Assembly (NCBI GenBank): GCA_022844565.1
Contig: JALHLK010000005.1
Span: forward strand, 62,001-126,000
Direction of reading: 5' to 3'
DNA: 64,000 bases
Origin: Saprospiraceae bacterium
GTDB taxonomy: Bacteria; Bacteroidota; Bacteroidia; Chitinophagales; Saprospiraceae
The position numbers and the translations under genes are program-made. The notes beneath the pieces are model-generated. The model saw only the letters and a list, made by a program, of their open reading frames with translations, ran no database searches and had not been told where the DNA came from. Positions 9,106 to 18,912 of this stretch are shown piece by piece (positions within the stretch are counted from its first letter, which is position 1; every line of letters starts with the position of its first letter).

Positions 9106-10389
9106 ATGGAATTACAATCAGCAAAGCAGAGGTTTGGAATTATTGGTCAAAGTGATAGTTTAAACAGAGCTTTAGCTACCGCAATAAGGGTTTCGCCTAC
9201 TGACCTCACGGTTCTGATACAAGGAGAAAGTGGCGTTGGTAAAGAAGTGTTTAGCAGAATTATACATGATCTATCTAAGCGAAAACACGAGCCATTTATT
9301 GCTATCAATTGTGGTGCTATACCCGAAGGCACCATCAATTCTGAATTATTTGGACATGAAAAAGGGTCATTTACTGGTGCGATTGGTGACCGTAAAGGTT
9401 ATTTCGAAACCGTGAATGGCGGTACAATTTTTTTAGATGAAATAGGTGAAATGCCCTTGGATACGCAGGCTTATTTGTTAAGGGTATTAGAAACAGGAGA
9501 ATTCATCAGAGTAGGTGCGTCTAAATCATTGACTACAGATGTAAGGGTAATAGCAGCTACCAACATCAATTTGGAAGAATACATTAAAAAAGGTAAATTT
9601 AGAGAAGACCTTTACTATCGACTCAATACCGTACCAATAAAAGTTCCATCTTTATATGAAAGGCAAGAAGATACGATTATGCTGTTCAGGAAATTTGCAC
9701 GCGACTTTGCTGAAAAATATAAAACAAATAGCCTCCAATTGACAGACAATGCTAAAATATTACTCAAAAGATACAGGTGGCCAGGTAATATTAGAGAATT
9801 AAAGAATCTTGTTGAACAACTCAGCGTACTTTCTGATGAAAAAAATTTAGACGTGATGGATATCATCGATATTGCACCACATTTAGCTCAAAGTATGCTA
9901 CCATCCAAATCGTTGTCAGACAAGATACCTGAAAGTATGTCTGAAAGAGATGTTTTTTACAATTTTTTGATTGATATGAAAAGGGATATTTCTCAATTAA
10001 AAACCTTTGTGACCCAATTGATATCAACAAATAAACTTGAATTTCCTCAAGAAGGAGAAACAAAATCTTACAATCCAATAGCAAGTTATTACAACGATAC
10101 CCCTCTGGGAAAGAATGTTGCTTTCCAAAAAGACGAATATTTGCCACTTTATGATGAAGAGGAAAAGGGTTTAAGCACAAAACCTATACTCCTAGATAAA
10201 TATCAAATTGATTCTTATCAAAAAGTTGAAATTGTAGAAGACAACCTCAAGTTAGAAGATATGGAAAAAGGGATGATTATTAAAGCCCTTAAAAAGTTTG
10301 CTGGAAAAAGAAAAGAGGCTGCAGAAATATTAGGAATATCTGAAAGAACGTTATACCGTAAAATAAAACAATTTGATTTAGAAGAATAA
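9106..10389 (+). CDS. Sigma-54-dependent transcriptional activator (AAA+ plus Fis-type HTH)
   Basis: This 427-residue bacterial enhancer-binding protein remodels RNA polymerase bound to sigma-54. It starts almost directly with the AAA+ domain: Walker A GESGVGKE (40-47), the sigma-54 contact loop GSFTGA (87-92; the usual form is GAFTGA) and Walker B TIFLDE (107-112). A Fis-type helix-turn-helix ends the protein (RKEAAEILGISERTLYRKI). There is no N-terminal receiver, GAF or PAS domain, so it is a constitutive or context-regulated type. The region between AAA+ and HTH (about residues 265-375) is low in conservation and may be a linker. Its place between miaB and lptE is common in Bacteroidota. 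The regulon is unknown, and no rpoN gene is in this window. Confidence 0.94.
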   Translation: MELQSAKQRFGIIGQSDSLNRALATAIRVSPTDLTVLIQGESGVGKEVFSRIIHDLSKRKHEPFIAINCGAIPEGTINSELFGHEKGSFTGAIGDRKGYFETVNGGTIFLDEIGEMPLDTQAYLLRVLETGEFIRVGASKSLTTDVRVIAATNINLEEYIKKGKFREDLYYRLNTVPIKVPSLYERQEDTIMLFRKFARDFAEKYKTNSLQLTDNAKILLKRYRWPGNIRELKNLVEQLSVLSDEKNLDVMDIIDIAPHLAQSMLPSKSLSDKIPESMSERDVFYNFLIDMKRDISQLKTFVTQLISTNKLEFPQEGETKSYNPIASYYNDTPLGKNVAFQKDEYLPLYDEEEKGLSTKPILLDKYQIDSYQKVEIVEDNLKLEDMEKGMIIKALKKFAGKRKEAAEILGISERTLYRKIKQFDLEE

Positions 10390-10889
10390 TGGTTAAACAC
10401 TTGAGGTTTATAATTTTATTTGTAAGTTTTTTATGTTTTGGTGGTTGTTATAGCTTCAAAGGAATAACTATACCCCCAGAAATTACTACTTATTATGTCA
10501 TCAACTTTGGCAATAGATCATTTGGTGCTCCTGTAGATATTGAAGTAAAATTTTCTGAAGCACTCAGAAATAAAATAAGAAACGAATCTCGTTTAAAATT
10601 TCAAGAAATCGATCCTGATGTTGAATTTTCAGGGGATATCATTAATTTTGTGGTAAGTGCAGAAGCTCCGGTTGCAGGTAATACAGTAGCTCTTAACAAG
10701 CTAGATATTGGTGTCAGTGTAAAATATGTCGACAAAAAGAATGAAAAAAATAACTATGAAAGAAATTTTTCCTTTTTCGAAACATTTCAAAGTGACCAAG
10801 ATCTTCAATCAGTGCAAGATCGATTAATTAAAAATATATTTGATCAAATAGTTGAAAGAATATTCAACGATACATATACTACATGGTAA
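10389..10889 (+). CDS. lptE: LptE-like LPS-assembly lipoprotein
   Basis: This 166-residue lipoprotein has a signal sequence ending in the lipobox CFGGC (C20). The mature part begins YSFKGITIPPE, typical of Bacteroidota LptE. It would plug the LptD barrel in the outer membrane and help deliver lipopolysaccharide to the surface. The start codon overlaps the stop of the sigma-54 activator by one base (TAATG), so translation is likely coupled. The 3' end overlaps the next gene by 7 bp. Assignment rests on the N-terminal motif, size and the conserved position after a sigma-54 activator. Confidence 0.88.
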   Translation: MVKHLRFIILFVSFLCFGGCYSFKGITIPPEITTYYVINFGNRSFGAPVDIEVKFSEALRNKIRNESRLKFQEIDPDVEFSGDIINFVVSAEAPVAGNTVALNKLDIGVSVKYVDKKNEKNNYERNFSFFETFQSDQDLQSVQDRLIKNIFDQIVERIFNDTYTTW

Positions 10890-13258
10890 AAAAAGTATTC
10901 TTTCATTTTCTTGCTGTTCTCTGTTCTATCAATATTTATGGACAAAAACCGATTGAAAATTTTAATATTGAATTGATGTCCAAAACACCAATTAGAAGTA
11001 ATTGCAATGACGTTTGGGGCTTTTTAGATAAGAATGGCACTGAATATGCGGTAATTGGCAGTAATATAGGAACACACGTTTATAGCCTTGAAGATCCGAA
11101 AAAGCCAAGATTGCGATATGAAGCTTTGGGAGCCCGATCAGTTTGGAGAGACATTAAATATTATAAAGGTTTTTTATATGTTACTGCTGATCAAGACACT
11201 TTTGGTCTTACGATAATAGATGTAAGAAAAGCACCCGACACCATCACACATTCCCAATGGAAGCCAACTTTGCAAATCGGAAATAATACGGGAAGACTTC
11301 TTCGTGCACATAACTTATATATTGATTCATTGGGTTTTGCCTACCTAGCTGGCCATAATCTTAGTCGTAGAGGAGTTATGATCATCGACCTCAACAAAGA
11401 TCCCTTGAATCCTGAATATAAATCTTCTGCTGATAGATTTTACTCCCATGATGCATTCGTTCAAGATAATAAATTATACTCTTCGGAACTAAATAATGGA
11501 TTTGGAATTTATGACGTGAGAGATAAATCAAATCCTATTGAACTGGGTCGAGCGAGAAGTAGTAGAAATTTTACCCACAATGCCTGGCTCTCTAAGGATA
11601 ACAAATACCTATTTACAACCGACGAAGTGTCTGGTGGTACGGTGGATAGCTATGATGTGCAAGACCCATCTAATATAAGATTTCTTGACAAAATCAAAAC
11701 GCAACCAAATAACACAAGAGTAATACCCCACAATACGCACGTTTATGATCAATATGCCGTCACGTCGTGGTATACAGATGGTATCGTGATCAAAGACATA
11801 TCAAACCCTAAAGAAATGACCGTTGTAGGGGTATATGACACATACCCACAAGATTCTACTTTGCCAGTTTCAGGTAGTTTATTTTTTGGTTGTTGGGGTG
11901 CTTATCCTTATTTGCCATCTGGATTAATACTTGCTAGTGACATCAATAACGGATTGTTTGTCTTAAAACCTACATATCAAAAGCAGTCTAATGTAATGGG
12001 AAATATAGGTTTAATCATCAATAATGTAGATACAATCAAAGCACCATTAGCGGAAGTCAAGTATTTGGGATCTGATAGAAGTCAACGAATCGATACGCTC
12101 AAAAACTCGTATTCCTTCAATGTCTCTCCGAATAAAACAAATAGACTTGAATTTTCACTACCTAGATTTAATACGGACACATTACTTTTTAATATTAACC
12201 AAGATACTTCAATTAAAATAAACTATTACTTTAAAGCAAATAAACAAACCCTTCAAGTAAAGAGCGCCACAAATGGAAACTTTATAGGAAATGTCAACTA
12301 TCAATTTTCGGATTTAGCCTCAGATCTACCATCTGTAAAAGGCGACAATTCAACAAGTAAAGCTGAAGTCATCACGCAAGTCAATAAAAACGAAACTTTA
12401 ATAGCAGGTAAATGGGGTACAACGTTTAAAGAAATATCATTGATACAAAGCTTGAATGAAGTTTTGCTTGCCCCTTCTCTAGAAGATCCGATGGTCTATA
12501 ACACAGGATGGACGTCAACCAATACTTCATTAACGGGAGTTTGGGAAATTGCTATTCCTTTTGGATCATTAGATAATACTTCAAAATCTGTTCCTAACAA
12601 TGATGTAAAAGAAGATCTAGGTAAAGGTGCTTGGATAACTGGAAACTCTAAAACCAATCCTTTAAACGATTTCGTTGTTGGAGGTAAAAATACGTTGATT
12701 AGTCCTCCATTCACATTAAAGAATGCAAACAGTGTTAAGATCAAAAATCACTTGTGGTATTTTACTCCACTGATCAATTCCATGAGTGACAGTTTAGTAA
12801 TTACCCTCATCAACAGTAAAAATGAAAAACTTGTTTTAGATAAGATTAAAAACAAATTAGCTGATTGGACCAAAAAAGAATATATCGTAGAAAGTAATGT
12901 TATCCTTTTTACAGATAGTATGCGACTAGAGTATGCTGTAACATCTAATGATAATTCTTTTAGTATTGAAGCCGGTGTAGATAACTTGACCATTGAGCCG
13001 CAGTCTCTAACTAATGTAACTGCTATAGCTAATGAGCACTTTCAACTTTATCCTAACCCTACCAATGGTATCATCAATTTGGATCAATTAAACATAGATT
13101 TTGATCAAATTGAAATATTTAATCAAAATGGTCTTTTTCTAGCTAGACTAATTACCATTTTTAATAATATTGATATAAGTAATTACAATACAGGAATTTA
13201 TTACCTTCACTTAGGTCATAAAGGCAAAAAGTATATTTCAAAAATCATCAAAATATAG
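10883..13258 (+). CDS. Choice-of-anchor B family protein with T9SS type A sorting domain
   Basis: This 791-residue secreted protein has a signal peptide (MVKKVFFHFLAVLCSINIYG). It carries LVIVD/beta-propeller-like repeats over about residues 30-390 (YSHDAFVQDNKLYSSELNNG, HNTHVYDQYAVTSWYTDGIV), the signature of choice-of-anchor B proteins. A middle region of about 300 residues with beta-rich, fibronectin-like character follows. The C-terminus (FQLYPNPTNGIINLDQL to YYLHLGHKGKKYISKIIKI) is a standard type A T9SS sorting domain, so the protein is probably exported to the cell surface or medium. It is inserted between lptE (7 bp overlap) and dapB (2 bp gap), an unusual setting for a secreted surface protein. 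Ligand and function are unknown. Confidence 0.88.
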   Translation: MVKKVFFHFLAVLCSINIYGQKPIENFNIELMSKTPIRSNCNDVWGFLDKNGTEYAVIGSNIGTHVYSLEDPKKPRLRYEALGARSVWRDIKYYKGFLYVTADQDTFGLTIIDVRKAPDTITHSQWKPTLQIGNNTGRLLRAHNLYIDSLGFAYLAGHNLSRRGVMIIDLNKDPLNPEYKSSADRFYSHDAFVQDNKLYSSELNNGFGIYDVRDKSNPIELGRARSSRNFTHNAWLSKDNKYLFTTDEVSGGTVDSYDVQDPSNIRFLDKIKTQPNNTRVIPHNTHVYDQYAVTSWYTDGIVIKDISNPKEMTVVGVYDTYPQDSTLPVSGSLFFGCWGAYPYLPSGLILASDINNGLFVLKPTYQKQSNVMGNIGLIINNVDTIKAPLAEVKYLGSDRSQRIDTLKNSYSFNVSPNKTNRLEFSLPRFNTDTLLFNINQDTSIKINYYFKANKQTLQVKSATNGNFIGNVNYQFSDLASDLPSVKGDNSTSKAEVITQVNKNETLIAGKWGTTFKEISLIQSLNEVLLAPSLEDPMVYNTGWTSTNTSLTGVWEIAIPFGSLDNTSKSVPNNDVKEDLGKGAWITGNSKTNPLNDFVVGGKNTLISPPFTLKNANSVKIKNHLWYFTPLINSMSDSLVITLINSKNEKLVLDKIKNKLADWTKKEYIVESNVILFTDSMRLEYAVTSNDNSFSIEAGVDNLTIEPQSLTNVTAIANEHFQLYPNPTNGIINLDQLNIDFDQIEIFNQNGLFLARLITIFNNIDISNYNTGIYYLHLGHKGKKYISKIIKI

Positions 13259-13260
13259 AA

Positions 13261-13989
13261 ATGAAAATTGGTATCATAGGCTACGGAAAAATGGGTAAAA
13301 TGATTGAACAAGTTGCCCTAGAAAGAGGTCATTCTATTGATTTAATCATTGGAGAAAATAATTTAGCAGATTTGACCTTAGAAAATCTTCAACCTATTGA
13401 TGTAGCCATTGAGTTTACAATGCCCGAATCTGCAGTAAAAAATATCAAATTTTGTATAGACGCCAATTGCCCTGTCATTTCGGGTACTACAGGATGGATA
13501 CAACATCTTGAAGAGGTAAAATCTTTGCTTAAACCAGATAAAGGTGCTTTTATTTACTCTTCCAATTATAGTTTAGGTGTAAACATCTTTTTTGCAATCA
13601 ATAAAAAACTAGCACAATTTATGAGCCCATATCCAGCATATAAAGTGGGAATAGAAGAAATACATCATACTGCAAAATTAGATGCTCCAAGTGGTACTGC
13701 CATCACCCTAGCACAAGGAGTATTAGAAAACTACACAAACCTAAAAAGTTGGGAGTTAGAACACGATGAAATTAATCCTACTGATGACAAATTGCCCATC
13801 AAAGCATTACGCATAGACCCTTGCCCAGGTACCCACACCGTAAAGTACAGCTCAACGATAGATGACATAGAGATCAAACATACCGCACACACTCGATATG
13901 GGTTTGCATTAGGTGCAGTCGTTGCTGCAGAATGGTTGAAAGATAAGAAGGGTTTTTATACAATGGCCGATGTTTTAGCCCTTGAATAA
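13261..13989 (+). CDS. dapB: 4-hydroxy-tetrahydrodipicolinate reductase DapB
   Basis: This 242-residue enzyme reduces 4-hydroxytetrahydrodipicolinate with NAD(P)H in the lysine/diaminopimelate pathway that feeds peptidoglycan synthesis. The N-terminal Rossmann motif is GIIGYGKMGKM, and the substrate loop and catalytic region EIHHTAKLDAPSGTA is intact. The length is near that of other Bacteroidota DapB (about 235-245). It is the last gene of the miaB operon, 2 bp after the surface-protein gene. Assignment is certain. Confidence 0.97.
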   Translation: MKIGIIGYGKMGKMIEQVALERGHSIDLIIGENNLADLTLENLQPIDVAIEFTMPESAVKNIKFCIDANCPVISGTTGWIQHLEEVKSLLKPDKGAFIYSSNYSLGVNIFFAINKKLAQFMSPYPAYKVGIEEIHHTAKLDAPSGTAITLAQGVLENYTNLKSWELEHDEINPTDDKLPIKALRIDPCPGTHTVKYSSTIDDIEIKHTAHTRYGFALGAVVAAEWLKDKKGFYTMADVLALE

Positions 13990-14535
13990 TCCATTTCAGC
14001 TCAAAAAGTATTGTGTTATTTTTTTCTGATGATTTTCGCTAATAGGCAACACAAAAGGACTTGTAATATACCTTACATAAACCTTGAACTTTATTTTATG
14101 TCATCTTTGTCTCTGCGGTCATTCTCAAATAATTAGTTTTATTTTATTCACCGTCTTTCTTTGATTGACATTCGAATAGGACTAGAACCTAAGAAAACAT
14201 TGCTACATCAGCACCTTCCTTTGAACACTCTGCGTCTTTATAGATATTAAATATACCATTACTAAAATCCATAATTTGTTAGTTAGATTTACAATAATAT
14301 TTGTTTTCTCTTAAGAATTTGTGAGATATTTGACAAAGGATGTGTAATTGACATCCTAAAAGTTTCAAAACTCTTTTAGATTTTCACATCCAACTATAGA
14401 CTTCGAAAATATAAGAGTTTTTTTAGTATCAAAGGTATGTATAAATGAATATTCTAGATTTTAAATTATTGAAAAAGGGCACAATTATTGCTTGGAAATT
14501 TAAACAAAGTGCAAATCAAGTTTCCTATGCAAATA
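13990..14535. other. Long intergenic region without a supported gene
   Basis: About 550 bp of AT-rich sequence with frequent stops in all frames. The stretch around 14100-14150 and 14215-14240 has patches such as TCTTTGTCTCTGCGGTC and CTCTGCGTCTTTAT that resemble each other and look like degenerate repeat debris. No TAnnTTTG box stands out close to the M36 gene. I see no RNA gene or long inverted repeat. Confidence 0.4.
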
Positions 14536-17500
14536 ATGAATTATATTTTAGTCTTATTATTATTGATATTAGCAAGCCATTTAAAATCGCAACAAAAAAT
14601 AATAAAATCAAATGAAATAAGCTCAATGTTAAAATCCGGTAAAAAAGATGTGAGGGAAGTTATCATCTCGTATCAATATGTTTCAAACGGCATCCAACAC
14701 ATATATTTCAATGAATCTATAAAAGGAATACCAATTGTCAATTCTACGGCATCTGTTCACATCAGTAAATTCGCCTCAAAATTAGAAGAAAACAAATTGT
14801 TCGGTGGCCTTCATAAATATACTATTGATATATTAGAATCTTTTAATGAGATGGTCGCATTGGATAAAGTAATAAAAGGTAAAAAATTAGATAAAAAGTC
14901 TTACAGCATACAATTCAGTGGTTTGTCTTTTGGAAATAAGGGTAAAAAATTCAAGGCTAATGGTATATCAGATCAAGATGTTTTAATAGAAAAGAAAATA
15001 TTTTTTGATGAAAACTCTAAGAAGCTTAGTTTGTTTTGGGAAGTAACCATTGACGAAATAGCCACGAATAGTTACATGCAATATTGGGTAGATGCAAAAA
15101 ATGGCAAAATCATAAAAGAGCAAAGTCTCACATTGCAATGCTCATTCCCTGGGCATCACAAGCACACTAAATCCGAACCGAAAATACAAGCGCAACATTT
15201 AAACGAACTGGTAATGTCAGATTCATCTTATTTTGTGTATCCTTGGCCTATAGAAAGTCCAAATTTTGGTAGTCCTTCAATTGTTAGAAAACCCGATACT
15301 ATTGGACGAATGGCTTCTCCACATGGGTGGCACAAAATCGGCCCTACAAATTATACTTCAACAAAAGGAAACAATGTAGATTGCTATGAAGACACTGATG
15401 TAACCAATAGTCCTACCAATGGTGACGGTTCTAGAGCCGTGGGAGGTACCACATTAAACTTTAATTTCCCGATTAATCACAACGCTGCACCAGCCATAAG
15501 TCAAAAAGCATCCATTGTGAATACTTTTTATTGGAGTAATATCATTCATGATGTTTTGCATCATTATGGTTTTGATGAAGCCTCTGGCAATTTTCAAAAC
15601 ACAAATTTCGGTATCCAAGGTGCGCCTAATGATGCCTTAAATGCAGAAGTACAAGATGGATCAGGAACTTGTAATGCTAACTTTTCTACTCCACCTGACG
15701 GATTGAGTCCAAGAATGCAAATGTTCAACTGTGGTATTCGTGATGGTGGTTTTGATAATGGCGTAATTGCTCATGAAATTGGACATGGTCTCAGTATTCG
15801 TCTAACTGGAGGACCTTCTAATGTCAATTGTCTCAATAATACCGAACAAATGGGTGAAGGTTGGAGTGACTTTTTAGGTGTTATCCTAACTATCAAGCCT
15901 GGAGATACAAGATTTAAACGCAGACCTATGGGAACATGGCTATTCGAAGAAGGTCCTAATGGTAATGGAATCAGACCTTATCCATATTCAACTGACTTTG
16001 ATGTTAACCCCATGACTTACAATACAATCAAACTATCAAACATAAGTGTCCCACATGGTATAGGGTCTGTTTGGGCTACCATTTTATGGGAAATGACATG
16101 GGACCTAATTGATGTATATGGTTTTGACCCAAATATTTATCATGGCACCGGAGGCAATAATCTAGCACTGAGACTTGTCATCGAAGCTATGAAACTTCAA
16201 CCCTGTAGTCCTGGTTTTGTAGATGGGAGAGATGCCATATTTTTAGCCGATAAACTTTTATATAATGACGCACACATTTGTATGTTACGTAAATCTTTTG
16301 CGAAAAGAGGACTGGGGTTTGGTGCAAGTCAAGGTTCAAGTTCAAATAGAAGTGACGGTGTCGAATCTTTTGTACCTTTTCCAGAGTGTTTTGTAAATGT
16401 ACAATTAATTCCTTCTAAGGATAGTATTAGATCAAGCGATACAATAGCGTTCAAGGTGAAAATCAAAAATAATATTTCCAGTTTTATTGACTCGATCAAT
16501 ACTACAAACCCTATATTAAAGGATTTTACTTTTATAAGTGCAAATAAGTCGTCTAAGGTTACGAATAATTCGGTGAGTTGGAAGTTCTTAAACTTTCCTG
16601 GTTTGGCTAGTGATTCAGCTACTGTGCTTTACAAAATGGGCTTTGAAGACCAAGGATTTTTCTTTTTACAGACTTTTAACGGGACAATTACAAACTTTGG
16701 AACTAGCACAAATGGAGCAAGTAGTTGGGCACTCGTTAGTAGCACGAGAGCTGGTCAAGGTTTAGAATACTTTGCTCCCAATGTTCCAACTTCTTCTCGA
16801 AGTATTTTAGAATATAGTCCACCGCAGATTATCGGACCAAGCTATTCGCTAAGTTTTGATCATCAATTCAATCTTGAATCTTGGTGGGATTATGCCATTA
16901 TACAAATAAGCGATAATGATGGACAAAGTTGGCAAAGTGTAAGTGATATTTTTACTACCAATGGTTACACTAGCAATTCGCGTGGTGGGTTGGCGTTTAC
17001 TGGTAATAGCAATGGATATATTCGGTCTACTATAGATTTAAATCGATTCCTTGGTAAAACTATAAAAATACGATTTGTTTTGGATTCAGATGCAAGTATA
17101 TCTGAGTTAGGTTGGTTTATTGATAATGTGTCTTTCGGAAAAGAAGCTAAATTTTTACGACCAAAATTGCAAGTATCAACTCAAGCCATAAATTGGGAAG
17201 TTGAGTCTACGAAGCCTATATTTGTTATTTCAGAGAATCATTTTAAAATAGAGGTAAACCAAATATCGTGCTTAAATGCAAATGATGCTTTCATAAAAGT
17301 TTCAAGTAATTTAAAGAAAATAGATAGTATTGTTTGGAATTTAGGTCAAAGAGACACTTTAATTTCTGGCTTACAAAGTGGTGACTATACTGCAAATGTA
17401 TATTCTAATGGTAAAGTTTTTTGTATCCAAGCGTCAATCAATAAATACGATACTCTTAGAAGTACAATTTCAATTTTAAATCGAGAGGGTCCTAATAATT

Positions 17501-18681
17501 TAGGCTCAGCTATTATCACTGTAAATGGAGGTACGCCACCCTATCAGATTAACTGGTCTAATGGACAAGTTGGAACTAATGCCACTAACTTAGTAGAAGG
17601 ATATTATTATGCAACTATTATTGATGCTAATGGCTGTACTTTATTGGATACAGTGAGAATAATTAATATTTTGAATTGCCCTCCTGAGTTCAGGTCATAT
17701 CGAATTGAAATTCAGTCAGATCAATACCCAAATGAAATCAGCTATACCATCCAAGATGAAAATGGTGTAACCATTAACTCAGCTGCAAATTTTATACCCA
17801 GTGGTGGAAAAGATTCAATCTACTTATGTGTACCACAATCCGTCTGCTACAGATTTAAAATCTATGATTCTTATGGCGATGGACTTTGTGCATCTTATAG
17901 TAATCCCCAAGGATATTACAAGATTTACGATACAAACAATAATATCTTAATAAAACAAGGATGTAATTATGGATTTATTGACTCCTTTGATCTTTGCCCT
18001 ATTCAATCTTTACAAATTACAAGTAGGAATATAACGCATGAAACTTGTGGAGGAAGCAATGATGGTTCGATTTCTGTCACAGCTGCTGGAGGTTTTGGGC
18101 AATTGAACTATAGCTGGCAAGGCATTATGTCAACGTCAAATAATATAACAAATCTTCAACCTAAACGATATATTCTCACAATAACTGATCAAATCAATAA
18201 CAGCATTAAAGACACCATTAATATATACAGTAAAAGGGTCGGAGTTGTTGAATCTGCTGTCGATGGTTCTCCAGAATCCTTCAGAGTAATATACAACAAG
18301 GTTTGTGCTCCTGACACCATATTACTTTCAAAATATCTTACCGTTGATTCTTTACATTTTGACATTGGTCAAATTTTAATCAATCGCAACACCGTTTTAC
18401 TTCAAGAAAATAGTTCTAAAAATTACTTTCTAAAAGCAAATAATAATGCTAATTTGTTTAATATTTCAGGCTTGGGTACATTATATTTGAATAGGATTTC
18501 TTTAGGTACTAAAAACCAAAGTCACAGCCAGCCATTATTGAATAATCAAGGAAATTTGATTCTTAACAGTACAAATATATATTTCACACCAACAAATAGT
18601 ACTATACCAGCTATTTCAAATCAGGGGCAAATGTCACTATTTGGAGTAAATCGGATTTTTAAGACCAGTGTGTTGGATTAA
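14536..18681 (+). CDS. Secreted M36 (fungalysin-type) zinc metalloprotease with SprB-like repeats
   Basis: The ATG at 14536 gives a clean signal peptide (MNYILVLLLLILASHLKSQQ); ATG 14527 and TTG 14488 are alternatives. An FTP-type propeptide region (about 30-100) and a PepSY-like region (about 150-200) precede the protease domain. The zinc motif HEIGH is at residues 413-417, and the third ligand is E441 in MGEGWSDF, the fungalysin arrangement. Downstream come beta-sandwich regions, then repeats like GSAIITVNGGTPPYQINWSN (about 17500-17660) that resemble SprB/PKD-type adhesin repeats. The protein (1381 residues) ends without the usual YPNP-type or gliding-motility sorting domain; its tail is a short glycine/asparagine/leucine-rich segment. 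It probably degrades extracellular protein. The route of export is unclear because the sorting signal is not recognisable. Confidence 0.9.
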   Translation: MNYILVLLLLILASHLKSQQKIIKSNEISSMLKSGKKDVREVIISYQYVSNGIQHIYFNESIKGIPIVNSTASVHISKFASKLEENKLFGGLHKYTIDILESFNEMVALDKVIKGKKLDKKSYSIQFSGLSFGNKGKKFKANGISDQDVLIEKKIFFDENSKKLSLFWEVTIDEIATNSYMQYWVDAKNGKIIKEQSLTLQCSFPGHHKHTKSEPKIQAQHLNELVMSDSSYFVYPWPIESPNFGSPSIVRKPDTIGRMASPHGWHKIGPTNYTSTKGNNVDCYEDTDVTNSPTNGDGSRAVGGTTLNFNFPINHNAAPAISQKASIVNTFYWSNIIHDVLHHYGFDEASGNFQNTNFGIQGAPNDALNAEVQDGSGTCNANFSTPPDGLSPRMQMFNCGIRDGGFDNGVIAHEIGHGLSIRLTGGPSNVNCLNNTEQMGEGWSDFLGVILTIKPGDTRFKRRPMGTWLFEEGPNGNGIRPYPYSTDFDVNPMTYNTIKLSNISVPHGIGSVWATILWEMTWDLIDVYGFDPNIYHGTGGNNLALRLVIEAMKLQPCSPGFVDGRDAIFLADKLLYNDAHICMLRKSFAKRGLGFGASQGSSSNRSDGVESFVPFPECFVNVQLIPSKDSIRSSDTIAFKVKIKNNISSFIDSINTTNPILKDFTFISANKSSKVTNNSVSWKFLNFPGLASDSATVLYKMGFEDQGFFFLQTFNGTITNFGTSTNGASSWALVSSTRAGQGLEYFAPNVPTSSRSILEYSPPQIIGPSYSLSFDHQFNLESWWDYAIIQISDNDGQSWQSVSDIFTTNGYTSNSRGGLAFTGNSNGYIRSTIDLNRFLGKTIKIRFVLDSDASISELGWFIDNVSFGKEAKFLRPKLQVSTQAINWEVESTKPIFVISENHFKIEVNQISCLNANDAFIKVSSNLKKIDSIVWNLGQRDTLISGLQSGDYTANVYSNGKVFCIQASINKYDTLRSTISILNREGPNNLGSAIITVNGGTPPYQINWSNGQVGTNATNLVEGYYYATIIDANGCTLLDTVRIINILNCPPEFRSYRIEIQSDQYPNEISYTIQDENGVTINSAANFIPSGGKDSIYLCVPQSVCYRFKIYDSYGDGLCASYSNPQGYYKIYDTNNNILIKQGCNYGFIDSFDLCPIQSLQITSRNITHETCGGSNDGSISVTAAGGFGQLNYSWQGIMSTSNNITNLQPKRYILTITDQINNSIKDTINIYSKRVGVVESAVDGSPESFRVIYNKVCAPDTILLSKYLTVDSLHFDIGQILINRNTVLLQENSSKNYFLKANNNANLFNISGLGTLYLNRISLGTKNQSHSQPLLNNQGNLILNSTNIYFTPTNSTIPAISNQGQMSLFGVNRIFKTSVLD

Positions 18682-18912
18682 ATGATTTGATTTCTAAAAG
18701 ATAAATTTTTTTTAACATAACTTTGTAAGCAATATTGACATTAACATTTTTGATGGCTTGAACTCCGATGATCTTAGAATAAGTAAAACAAACGAAATTG
18801 TTAACTTTATTCATTGGAATGTTCTGTATGTTGTTCCAATTTATAAACTTCAGTTGCATTAAATAATAACTAATTCTAGCTTTATTTATAGAACACCATA
18901 AGTAAAAAAACA

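Noticed and set aside
9863..10180. 105-codon minus-strand frame
   Set aside because: Antisense to the linker region of the sigma-54 activator; no family likeness.
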